Assembly (NCBI RefSeq): GCF_037076465.1
Contig: NZ_AP028908.1
Coordinates: 4,588,001-4,652,000, forward strand
Reading direction: 5' to 3'
DNA from: Pectobacterium araliae
GTDB lineage: Bacteria > Pseudomonadota > Gammaproteobacteria > Enterobacterales > Enterobacteriaceae
Length of the DNA: 64,000 bases
Below, piece after piece: positions 43,976 through 51,610 of this stretch. Within the stretch, counting starts at the first letter, position 1, and every line of letters starts with the position of its first letter. Both the position numbers and the translations under genes were made by a program. The notes under the pieces were generated by a model. That model did not search any database, was not told where the DNA came from, and saw nothing but the letters and a program-made list of their open reading frames with translations.

Positions 43976-43991
43976 GTGCGTTATAACGCAC
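43976..43991. promoter_or_regulatory. Operator 2 of the XRE-cupin/BenE pair
   Basis: This is a second perfect copy of GTGCGTTATAACGCAC, 37 bp centre to centre from operator 1 and 20 bases before the benE-like ATG. The two sites probably cover the two divergent promoters. Confidence 0.8.
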
Positions 43992-44011
43992 GATAAGAAT
44001 GAAGGTATACC

Positions 44012-45196
44012 ATGCCTGCGTCATTTGCGCTAAAAGATGTCACGTTTTCGACCTTTACCGCCGGTTTTGTTGCGGTGCTGGTGGGGTATACCAGCTCGGC
44101 TGCCATCATTTTTCAGGCGGCGGAAGCGGCAGGTGCTAGCACGTTACAAATCGGCGGCTGGTTAAGCATATTGGGCATTGCCCAAGGGCTGGCGTCCATT
44201 AGCCTATCGCTGTATTACCGTGCACCGATACTGGCGGCGTGGTCCACGCCAGGGGCGGCGTTGCTGGTTACCAGCCTGCCGGGTACGCCACTCAATGAGG
44301 CGATCGGCGTGTTCCTATTTGCTTCTGCGCTTATTTTTATCTGCGGGATTACGGGTCTGTTTGCCCGCTTGATGAACGTCATTCCACAAGCCATTTCTGC
44401 TGCAATGTTGGCAGGGATTCTGCTGCGTTTTGGTGCGGATGCCTTTCTTGCTCTGCAACAGGATTTCTGGCTGGCTTTTGCGATGTGCATGACCTATTTG
44501 CTCAGCCGTCGGCTGCTGCCCCGCTTTGCCATTGTGTTAACGCTGCTCGCTGGCCTGCTGCTGGCCTTATTTCGCGGACAAATCGCGGTTTCTGATTCGC
44601 CGCTAGTATTTGCCGTGCCGGAATTCATTGCGCCGCATTTCTCGTTGTCGTCGCTGCTGGGCGTCGGTATTCCATTTTTCATTGTCACCATGGCGTCGCA
44701 GAATGCACCGGGTGTTGCCACGCTGAAAGCGGCGGGCTATCAGGTTCCCGTGTCACCGCTGATTAGCGTTACGGCACTAATCGCGTTGATCTTGACGCCG
44801 TTTGGTGGTTTTTCTGTCTGTATTGCCGCAATTACCGCCGCGATCTGTATGGGGTCGGATGTGCACCCCGATCCGAAGAAACGCTATCTTGCCGCTGTCG
44901 CTGCTGGTGGGTTTTATCTGCTGGCGGGCGTTTTCGGTGGATCGATCGGGCAGCTTTTTACCGCGCTGCCGCAGCCGCTGATTCACGCTATCGCTGGTTT
45001 GGCGTTGCTGAGCACCATTTCAGGCAGCCTGTACCGCGCGTTGCTGGATGAAAAACAGCGTGATGCGGCGGTGGTCACTTTCCTGATTACCGCCTCTGGA
45101 TTAACGCTATGGGGAATCGGCGCGGCATTTTGGGGACTGATTGGGGGGATGATGACTTGGTTGATTCTGTCAGCATACGCTGACAAGGTGCGTTGA
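44012..45196 (+). CDS. Benzoate/H+ symporter family (BenE) transporter
   Basis: This 394-residue membrane protein has about 12 helices. It belongs to the BenE family, with VGYTSSAAIIFQAAEAAGAS near the N-terminus and SQNAPGVATLKAAGYQVPVS in the middle. BenE of Acinetobacter takes up benzoate, but many enterobacterial members have unknown substrates, so I give no symbol. Its only local partner is the XRE-cupin regulator. The start at 44012 has a modest SD (GAAGG). No aromatic degradation genes are nearby. Confidence 0.82.
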   Translation: MPASFALKDVTFSTFTAGFVAVLVGYTSSAAIIFQAAEAAGASTLQIGGWLSILGIAQGLASISLSLYYRAPILAAWSTPGAALLVTSLPGTPLNEAIGVFLFASALIFICGITGLFARLMNVIPQAISAAMLAGILLRFGADAFLALQQDFWLAFAMCMTYLLSRRLLPRFAIVLTLLAGLLLALFRGQIAVSDSPLVFAVPEFIAPHFSLSSLLGVGIPFFIVTMASQNAPGVATLKAAGYQVPVSPLISVTALIALILTPFGGFSVCIAAITAAICMGSDVHPDPKKRYLAAVAAGGFYLLAGVFGGSIGQLFTALPQPLIHAIAGLALLSTISGSLYRALLDEKQRDAAVVTFLITASGLTLWGIGAAFWGLIGGMMTWLILSAYADKVR

Positions 45197-45323
45197 ATCG
45201 TCAGAATAATGTGCCAGAATACCAAAGTAACATAAGGTTATATTATAGCTATTTATGTTATTTCCCGCGTTTTCGCCCTGCTGATAGCCTGCGGTTAATA
45301 CATCAATAATTAAGGGGCAGGGA

Positions 45324-46160
45324 ATGAAAAAGCAGATTTTGACAGTGACTTTATTGGCCGGGTTGGCTTCCGTTTCTGGTGCTGCACAGGCAGATAAATT
45401 AGATGATATTCAGAAGGCTGGCGTAGTGAAAATCGCCGTCTTCGACAGCAATCCACCGTTTGGCTATGTCGATCCGCAGAGTAAAAAGCTGGTGGGTTAT
45501 GATGTGGATATCGCAGAGGCGATTGGTAAGGCGCTGGGCGTGAAGGTTGAACTACGTGCAACCAACCCCGCTAACCGCATTCCGCTGTTAAGCTCGCAGA
45601 AAGTCGATCTGATTGCCGCGAACTTCACTATTACCGATGAGCGCGCCAAGCAGGTTAATTTTAGTATTCCTTATTTCGCGACCGGACAAAAATTCATCGC
45701 CCGTAAAGGCGTGCTGAAAACGCCGGAAGACATCAAAACGCTGCGCATCGGCGCGGATAAAGGCACCGTGCAGGAAATTACCCTGCGTGAGCATTACCCG
45801 ACCGCCAAAGTGATTTCCTACGACGATACGCCGCTGGCCTTCGCCGCACTGCGTAACGGTAATGTTCAGGCTATCACGCAGGATGATGCCAAGCTGGTCG
45901 GTTTGCTGGCTAACGTGCCTGATGCACAGAAAGCCGAATTCGAAATTTCTCCGTTCAGCATTACCAAAGAATATCAGGGTGTTGGTATTCCGAAGGGGGA
46001 AGAGCGCCTGACGGTGAAAATTAACGATACGCTGATTAACCTGGAAAAACAGGGCGAAGCGAAGACTATCTACGATCGCTGGTTCGGGCCGAGCACAAAA
46101 TCATCCCAACCGCGCGGTGACTTCACCTTTGCCCCGCTGGATCAGCAACCTAAATCCTGA
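45324..46160 (+). CDS. Amino acid ABC transporter solute-binding protein
   Basis: The 278-residue SBP family 3 protein has a signal peptide (about 1-23, cleavage after AAQA). It is followed by KAGVVKIAVFDSNPPFGYVD, the family signature VGYDVDIAEAIGKALGVKV and ANFTITDERAKQVNFSIPYF. It resembles glutamate/aspartate or cystine type binding proteins. It heads a three-gene unit with two permeases and no ATPase. A hairpin at 46191-46214 separates it from the permeases and may raise its relative expression. The SD AAGGGGCAGG is good. Confidence 0.88.
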   Translation: MKKQILTVTLLAGLASVSGAAQADKLDDIQKAGVVKIAVFDSNPPFGYVDPQSKKLVGYDVDIAEAIGKALGVKVELRATNPANRIPLLSSQKVDLIAANFTITDERAKQVNFSIPYFATGQKFIARKGVLKTPEDIKTLRIGADKGTVQEITLREHYPTAKVISYDDTPLAFAALRNGNVQAITQDDAKLVGLLANVPDAQKAEFEISPFSITKEYQGVGIPKGEERLTVKINDTLINLEKQGEAKTIYDRWFGPSTKSSQPRGDFTFAPLDQQPKS

Positions 46161-46190
46161 TCGCTGACGCTTTCAGTGCTATGATCCCAG

Positions 46191-46226
46191 CCCTCTGCAT
46201 TGTATTGCAGGGGGCATTTCTATTTG
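46191..46226 (+). terminator. Intra-operon hairpin after the binding-protein gene
   Basis: CCCTCTGCA and TGCAGGGGG form a 9-bp stem with one G-U pair around a 6-base loop, followed by CATTTCTATTTG. It fits partial termination between an abundant binding protein and its permeases. Confidence 0.55.
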
Positions 46227-46260
46227 TACCTCGTAATAATGACAAAGAGAGATAAAACGC

Positions 46261-47004
46261 ATGGATACGGCGCTGCAATCGCTTGAATCGTGGCTGTTGG
46301 CTCCTCAATACCTCATCTGGCTGTGGCACGGTTTTCTGATCACACTGGGTCTTTCTCTCGGTACGGTCGTTCTGTCTACGGTGTTGGGTTTTCTGCTGGC
46401 GGCGGCCAGAGACAGTCAGATTCGGGTGCTGAGCAGCGTGGTTGTGGCTTACAGTTCGCTGTTTCGTAATACGCCGCTGCTGGTGCAGCTATTTTTCTGG
46501 TATTTCGGTGCCGGGCAGTTGTTCCCCTCGGAGATGATGCAGTGGTTGAATACCTCTCATACCATCTCGTTATTGGGCACGACATTATCGTGGCCTTCTT
46601 TTGAGTTTCTGGCGGGCTTGGCTGGGTTGACGCTCTACTCCAGCGCGTTTATTGCAGAAGAGATCCGCGCCGGTATTCGCGGCGTAGCGCGCGGGCAGAA
46701 GTACGCCGCGCAGGCTTTGGGGTTAACTGGCTTCCAGTCCATGCGTTATGTGGTGTTGCCACAGGCGCTAAAAATTGCGTTGCCGCCGCTGCTTGGGCAG
46801 TACATGAATATTGTTAAGAACTCGTCGTTGACGATGGCGATTGGTGTCGCTGAATTGTCCTACGCGTCGCGTCAGGTAGAGACGGAAACCCTGCGTACGT
46901 TTCAGGCGTTTGGCGTGGCGACGGTGTTGTACATCGTGATTATTGCGGTGATGGAAGGCTGGGGCATGTGGCGTCAGCAGCGTAGTCTGGCGGAGAGACA
47001 CTAA
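46261..47004 (+). CDS. Amino acid ABC transporter permease, first
   Basis: This 247-residue HisMQ-family permease has about five helices; SLFRNTPLLVQLFFWYFGAG and the EAA loop AAQALGLTGFQSMRYVVLPQ are visible, followed by NIVKNSSLTMAIGVAELSYA. It should pair with the permease at 47006 and work with the SBP at 45324. The next gene starts one base after its stop. Confidence 0.86.
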   Translation: MDTALQSLESWLLAPQYLIWLWHGFLITLGLSLGTVVLSTVLGFLLAAARDSQIRVLSSVVVAYSSLFRNTPLLVQLFFWYFGAGQLFPSEMMQWLNTSHTISLLGTTLSWPSFEFLAGLAGLTLYSSAFIAEEIRAGIRGVARGQKYAAQALGLTGFQSMRYVVLPQALKIALPPLLGQYMNIVKNSSLTMAIGVAELSYASRQVETETLRTFQAFGVATVLYIVIIAVMEGWGMWRQQRSLAERH

Positions 47005-47005
47005 G

Positions 47006-47734
47006 ATGGATTTTACCGTTATCACCGATAATATCGGCTATTTGATGTGGGGGACGTTCCCGGATGGCCCGCTGGGTGGCGCGGCGCTGACGCTGGTGAT
47101 GAGCCTGCTGGCTGGCGTCGCCTCTGCCCTATTGGGTACAATTTTGGGCGTGGCGCTGGCGATGTCTAGGGGATGGTGGAGCGCACTGTTGGCGATGGTG
47201 CTGGGGTTCTTCCGTGCAATTCCCGTCATCATGCTGATTTTCTGGACGTACTTCCTGCTGCCGATCGTTTTTGGCGTCGATATCCCTGAAATTACTACCG
47301 TGGTTTGTGCGCTGGCGCTGATCGCCTCGGCGTATCTGGCGCATGGCGTAAAAGCTGGCATTGTCGCGATTGGGCGCGGCCAGTGGCAGGCTGGACTCTC
47401 GCTGGGATTAAGCCGTTGGCAGGTGTTGTGGCAGATTGTCCTGCCGCAGGCGCTGCGGATGATGGTGCCTTCCTTCATTAACCAATGGATTTCTCTGATT
47501 AAAGATACCTCACTGGCCTACATTGTTGGCGTCGGCGAACTGACGTTTCTTGCTACGCAGGTCAATAACCGTAGCATGGTCTACCCGATGGAGGTTTTCC
47601 TGTTTGTCGCGCTGGTCTACTTTGTGTTTTGTCTGTCGCTGGAACTGCTGGCGAACGGGGTTAACGCCCGTTTTAGCCAGCAGGAAAAGCAGCCGAAACG
47701 CCGTTTGCTGTGGTGGCGGAATAAGCCAGCCTGA
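47006..47734 (+). CDS. Amino acid ABC transporter permease, second
   Basis: The 242-residue HisMQ-family permease has QAGLSLGLSRWQVLWQIVLP as its EAA loop and SLIKDTSLAYIVGVGELTFL. It is adjacent to the first permease, sharing an operon. The cluster ends here with no ATP-binding gene, since yieH reads in the opposite direction. The final residues KQPKRRLLWWRNKP are strongly basic. Confidence 0.86.
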   Translation: MDFTVITDNIGYLMWGTFPDGPLGGAALTLVMSLLAGVASALLGTILGVALAMSRGWWSALLAMVLGFFRAIPVIMLIFWTYFLLPIVFGVDIPEITTVVCALALIASAYLAHGVKAGIVAIGRGQWQAGLSLGLSRWQVLWQIVLPQALRMMVPSFINQWISLIKDTSLAYIVGVGELTFLATQVNNRSMVYPMEVFLFVALVYFVFCLSLELLANGVNARFSQQEKQPKRRLLWWRNKPA

Positions 47735-47755
47735 GCTGGCTTTGAATGGCTGCTA

Positions 47756-48421
47756 CTACGCAGTGATGTTCCAGCCTTTTTCGCGCCAGATTTGCGGCAG
47801 TTCGCGCATATCGTCGAACATCGTGACCAGAGGGTGATGGATCGGCTGGTTATGGGGATCGGCGCAGTAATAGAACACCGGAATACCCGCCGCGATGCCT
47901 GCCTGTACGCCAGCGGCGGAATCTTCAACCAGAATGCAGTGTTCGATGGGAAGCTGTAATTGCTCGGCGGCGTGATACAACACCGCTGGATCGGGTTTCC
48001 ACTTTTTCAGATCGTAGCCGCTGTAGAGATGGTCGCCAAACAAATCGAGCATGTGCGTCAGGCCGAGCGAATGGTGCATCTTACTGACCGGGCCGTTGGA
48101 AACCACGGCCATCGGGACGGTGATGGACTGCACTAACTCACGTGCGCCCTCGATAGGTTGCAGATATTCATCGAACAGACGTTTCACTTCTTGCCGAAAA
48201 TGACGCTCCACCTCTTCTACCGATACGGTTAAGCCATGCTGCTGGCTGATGCGGGCAATAATCTCGTACAGCTTCACGCCCTTGTAGGTTTTTATCACCT
48301 CCTCCAGCGATAAGTTCACCCCATACGGGATGAAGATATTCACATAAGCCTGGCAACACAGCACTTCGCTATCAACCAGCGTGCCATCACAGTCGAAGAA
48401 GACGCATTCAATACGGGGCAT
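47756..48421 (-). CDS. yieH: HAD-family 6-phosphogluconate phosphatase YieH
   Basis: The 221-residue HAD-IA phosphatase equals E. coli YieH. The catalytic motif DCDGTLVDS (D10 nucleophile, D12), motif II VVSNGP, motif III Lys in KKWKPDP and motif IV ILVEDSAAG are all present. The ending REKGWNITA matches E. coli. I chose ATG 48421 with SD AAGGA, rather than the TTG two codons earlier. YieH dephosphorylates 6-phosphogluconate and related sugars in vitro. It stands next to adeP, as in E. coli. Confidence 0.9.
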   Translation of the reverse strand: MPRIECVFFDCDGTLVDSEVLCCQAYVNIFIPYGVNLSLEEVIKTYKGVKLYEIIARISQQHGLTVSVEEVERHFRQEVKRLFDEYLQPIEGARELVQSITVPMAVVSNGPVSKMHHSLGLTHMLDLFGDHLYSGYDLKKWKPDPAVLYHAAEQLQLPIEHCILVEDSAAGVQAGIAAGIPVFYYCADPHNQPIHHPLVTMFDDMRELPQIWREKGWNITA

Positions 48422-48775
48422 GACCAATCCTTATCGATGAAATATAACGTTTTAATACTGGTGTAATTTTAGAGGGAAACGCGGCGATGAGATTCCCGCA
48501 GGGATACCTCACACCGCGGTCGCCCCCGGTATCTCAATTCTTAAACGATCAGAATAAGATAAGCTCCTACTTTAACCAATTGGTCCGATATTGCGACCGA
48601 CAAAGCCATTTTTAGCGCTATCTTGCGTAAAATTAGGGGGATTTAACCGAGAGAAAACGATGACATTAATAGGTTCTTCTTATTCGATGAAAAAAAACGT
48701 GGGATCAACGTAAAAACGTAGAATTTTGTTATAGGATACCCGACGACAGTTATTCCCTTCTTTGGATTGTTACTC
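48422..48775. other. Divergent yieH/adeP intergenic region
   Basis: These 354 bp hold the yieH and adeP promoters and repeat copy 2 at 48473-48540. No PurR-type operator (ACGCAAACGTTTGCGT-like) or purine riboswitch was recognised, although adeP encodes a purine permease. No credible small ORF was seen. Confidence 0.45.
48473..48540. repeat. Dispersed palindromic intergenic repeat, copy 2
   Basis: This is the second copy of the element at 3593-3662, in the same orientation. It shares AGGGAAAC and TTCCCGCAGGGA and folds as an imperfect hairpin. Several differences fall on both arms (GCGG...CCGC here, CGGG...CCCG there) so pairing is largely kept, suggesting the structure matters. Confidence 0.65.
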
Positions 48776-50113
48776 ATGAATAAATCACAACCCGGTTCTG
48801 CTACCGAGCAGGGTCTGCTGGAGCGCGTGTTTAAGCTTAAACAACATGGCACGACAGCACGTACGGAAACAATTGCCGGTTTCACGACGTTTTTGACGAT
48901 GGTCTACATCGTTTTTGTTAACCCGCAGATTCTGGGCGTGGCGGGGATGGATACCAAAGCGGTCTTTGTAACCACCTGCCTGATTGCCGCATTCGGTAGT
49001 ATTTTAATGGGTCTGCTAGCTAACCTGCCTGTAGCACTGGCTCCGGCAATGGGGCTGAATGCGTTTTTCGCTTTTGTTGTCGTTGGCGCGATGGGGCTGC
49101 CATGGCAGGTGGCGATGGGGGCGATTTTCTGGGGCGCAATCGGTTTCCTGTTATTGACCATCTTCCAGATTCGCTATTGGATGATCGCCAATATCCCGCT
49201 TAGCCTGCGTTTGGGAATTGCCAGCGGTATTGGGCTGTTCATTGCCATGATGGGCCTGAAAAACGCCGGTATTATCGTCCCTAACCCTGAAACACTGGTG
49301 ACAATTGGCAACCTGACGTCACACAGCGTGCTGCTGGGGGCGCTGGGCTTTTTCATTATTGTGGCGCTGGCTTCACGTAATATTCATGCCGCAGTGCTGA
49401 TCTCCATCGTGGTGACCACCTCAATTGGCCTGCTGTTGGGTGATGTTAAGTTTGCTGGCGTGTTCTCACTGCCACCGAGCGTAACGTCGGTGGTGGGTCA
49501 GGTTGATCTGGCTGGCGCGCTGAACCTTGGGATGTCCGGCATTATTTTCTCCTTCATGCTGGTAAACCTGTTTGACTCCTCCGGTACGCTGATCGGCGTG
49601 ACGGATAAAGCCGGTCTGGTGGATGCACACGGTAAGTTTCCGCGTATGAAGCAGGCGCTGTATGTTGATAGCATCAGCTCTGTGGCGGGGTCGTTTATCG
49701 GAACGTCATCGGTTACGGCGTATATTGAAAGCTCTTCTGGTGTATCCGTGGGGGGACGCACCGGCCTGACCGCCGTGGTGGTGGGGCTGCTGTTCCTGCT
49801 GGTGATCTTTCTGTCACCGCTGGCGGGTATGGTGCCTGCCTATGCAGCGGCTGGCGCACTGATTTACGTGGGCGTATTGATGACGTCCAGCCTGGCACGC
49901 GTGAAGTGGGACGATTTGACCGAAGCCGTTCCTGCGTTTATTACGGCGGTGATGATGCCGTTTAGCTTCTCGATTACTGAAGGGATCGCGCTGGGCTTCA
50001 TTTCTTATTGTGTGATGAAGTTGGCGACGGGGCGCTGGCGTGAAATCAGCCCTTGCGTCGTGGTGGTTGCACTGCTGTTCCTGTTGAAAATCGTGTTTAT
50101 CGACGCGCATTAA
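48776..50113 (+). CDS. adeP: Adenine permease AdeP (NCS2/AzgA family)
   Basis: The 445-residue membrane protein equals E. coli AdeP (YieG). It has about 14 helices and the family segments TIAGFTTFLTMVYIVFVNPQ, PAMGLNAFFAFVVV and DSSGTLIGVTDKAGLVD. It imports adenine with protons. I chose ATG 48776 with SD GGAT; the upstream in-frame start adds only three codons. It is divergent from yieH. A hairpin (GGCTCCGGG with CCCGGAGCC, 50123-50145) follows. Confidence 0.92.
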   Translation: MNKSQPGSATEQGLLERVFKLKQHGTTARTETIAGFTTFLTMVYIVFVNPQILGVAGMDTKAVFVTTCLIAAFGSILMGLLANLPVALAPAMGLNAFFAFVVVGAMGLPWQVAMGAIFWGAIGFLLLTIFQIRYWMIANIPLSLRLGIASGIGLFIAMMGLKNAGIIVPNPETLVTIGNLTSHSVLLGALGFFIIVALASRNIHAAVLISIVVTTSIGLLLGDVKFAGVFSLPPSVTSVVGQVDLAGALNLGMSGIIFSFMLVNLFDSSGTLIGVTDKAGLVDAHGKFPRMKQALYVDSISSVAGSFIGTSSVTAYIESSSGVSVGGRTGLTAVVVGLLFLLVIFLSPLAGMVPAYAAAGALIYVGVLMTSSLARVKWDDLTEAVPAFITAVMMPFSFSITEGIALGFISYCVMKLATGRWREISPCVVVVALLFLLKIVFIDAH

Positions 50114-50122
50114 TCTGTTCGT

Positions 50123-50145
50123 GGCTCCGGGTTTCCCCCGGAGCC
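50123..50145. terminator. Hairpin between adeP and the PPTase-like gene
   Basis: GGCTCCGGG-TTTCC-CCCGGAGCC is a perfect 9-bp GC stem between convergent stop codons. It has no U-tract on either strand, so its terminator role is moderate. Confidence 0.5.
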
Positions 50146-50168
50146 TCAGCCTGTGCTGAAGCGGCTGG

Positions 50169-50912
50169 CTACTGTGATGCGGTAGAGGTGACTTTTTCTA
50201 TCGTATGGCTGGTTAATTTCATATAACGCACTGACTGGCGTTGCTGCTGTAGGATTTCCCCCGCCTTTCTCATGCCCGATGCTGATGTGTATTTCCACAT
50301 GACGAGTCGGTTAAGCGTGGGAATATGAGCGCAGGCCCAGGCAAGGTAATCATCAACATCACTCATCACTTCTACGGCGGGTGTGTCGGTTGAACGTAGC
50401 CTGCCGGAGGCGGGATGAAGTTTGAGGTTATGGGGGAGATGGCTATTTGCGCCAGGCATTTTCACCAACGACTGGCGGATGGTGCATAATTGCGTCGCCG
50501 CTTCCAGGGGATCGCGCTGGGCGTCAATCCACGCCTGTTCAGCCTGCGTTTGCGCCTGCATCTGTGGGACGGTCTGATTCGTTGGTCTGACATGAACGAT
50601 TTCGATATCCATACCGACGCTTCCCTCTTCGCTCAGGAGGATGGCAATCGTATTGCCTGCATAGCCGATGCTGAATTGGGGCAGATTAGGATCGGCAAAG
50701 TAAGGGCGCCCTTCAGGGGACACCAGCAGCGTAGGTAGCAGCGGATAACCGAAAAAATAGAACATCATCTCAGCCAGCAGCGCTCGGCTTTTCAGATAAC
50801 GCTCGCGGCGTTTGGCTGAAAAACTTTGTGTCGATGAGATGAGCCTATCAGGCAGTCTTTGTAAGTCAGGAAGCGCTTCCGTGCTTGTCCACCTGACAAA
50901 ATGGCAGGTCAT
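50169..50912 (-). CDS. AcpT/Sfp-like phosphopantetheinyl transferase with altered catalytic motif
   Basis: This 247-residue protein resembles enterobacterial AcpT (about 195 aa). It has KSRALLAEMMFYFFGYPLLP, the GRPYFADPNLPQFSI block and AILLSEEGSVGMDIEI with the metal-binding Asp and Glu of motif 1. In place of the second motif W(T)xKEAxxK it has CTIRQSLVK, so the catalytic Glu is Gln and Trp is Cys. The helper NLSHSG block reads SIGYAGN, losing His. A C-terminal extension of about 60 residues has no equivalent. Activity is therefore doubtful. No polyketide or NRPS gene is nearby. The SD CGGAGTG precedes the ATG. Confidence 0.6.
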   Translation of the reverse strand: MTCHFVRWTSTEALPDLQRLPDRLISSTQSFSAKRRERYLKSRALLAEMMFYFFGYPLLPTLLVSPEGRPYFADPNLPQFSIGYAGNTIAILLSEEGSVGMDIEIVHVRPTNQTVPQMQAQTQAEQAWIDAQRDPLEAATQLCTIRQSLVKMPGANSHLPHNLKLHPASGRLRSTDTPAVEVMSDVDDYLAWACAHIPTLNRLVMWKYTSASGMRKAGEILQQQRQSVRYMKLTSHTIEKVTSTASQ

Positions 50913-51060
50913 TGTTCACTCCGTGATCGTGATAAAAGATGGGAACCTATTAGGTACTACCAATGCATATTATCAGACTAATATGTGATCTAAAGAAAAA
51001 TCGATGGATAAATCGGCGATAATTATTAATTAGACACAACGAATTTTCTGTATTGTATGT

Positions 51061-51088
51061 GTTGTGGCGCTCTTTCCCTGCTCGCCAC
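51061..51088 (-). terminator. Hairpin after hydN
   Basis: TGTGGCG and CGCCACA form a 7-bp stem with a long loop, just beyond the hydN stop. No clear U-tract follows on the minus strand. The rest of 50913-51060 is AT-rich, and nothing else was recognised there. Confidence 0.35.
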
Positions 51089-51100
51089 ATTCCCGTCTAT

Positions 51101-51610
51101 TTAATGGTTTGACCACCCCAATGCGGAACGCTGCTGCTTTTCCAGCGTCTGCTGACGTAACTCATCCGCAGTCACTAACCGCAGCGCTGACGTCGGACAC
51201 ACGCTGATGCAGGAAGGGCTAGGGGCTACATCGACGCATAAGTCGCATTTGTGGACTTCACTTTGCGTACTCTCATCATGCGAAGCTTTCGTTACCACAT
51301 TGATGGCACCGAAGGGACAGGCGACCACACAGCTTTTGCAGCCGATGCAGCGGGACTGGATAACCTGAACGCTATCCCGATCGCGCACCAGCGCATCATT
51401 TGGGCACACGCTGGCACAGGGGGCGTTCTCACACTGGCGACAAAGCACAGGGACGCTGATGCTGGCGCTTTTAATCACTTTCAGACGGGGAAAGAAGTGA
51501 GATGGCCGTAGTTGTGCACTTTGGCCACCGCTATGCGCGACCGCGCAGGCGATCTCACAGGTGCGGCAACCGATACATTTTTCTGCTTCGGCGATAACAA
51601 ATTGATTCAT
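51101..51610 (-). CDS. hydN: 4Fe-4S ferredoxin-type electron carrier HydN
   Basis: The 169-residue iron-sulfur protein has four cysteine clusters: CIGCRTCEIAC at 12-22, CRQCENAPCASVCP, CIGCKSCVVACP, then CDLC with a following CISVCP. This predicts four [4Fe-4S] centres, as in E. coli HydN, which carries electrons in formate hydrogenlyase-associated pathways. The N-terminus MNQFVIAEAEKCIGC is shared with HydN/YsaA proteins. HydN and YsaA are hard to separate by eye. Its start overlaps the aegA stop (ATGA) so it is the second gene of an operon with aegA. No formate dehydrogenase gene is visible here. Confidence 0.75.
   Translation of the reverse strand: MNQFVIAEAEKCIGCRTCEIACAVAHSGGQSAQLRPSHFFPRLKVIKSASISVPVLCRQCENAPCASVCPNDALVRDRDSVQVIQSRCIGCKSCVVACPFGAINVVTKASHDESTQSEVHKCDLCVDVAPSPSCISVCPTSALRLVTADELRQQTLEKQQRSALGWSNH

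Noticed and set aside
48541..48775. Purine riboswitch or PurR operator for adeP
   Set aside because: No guanine-type riboswitch core or PurR palindrome could be identified.
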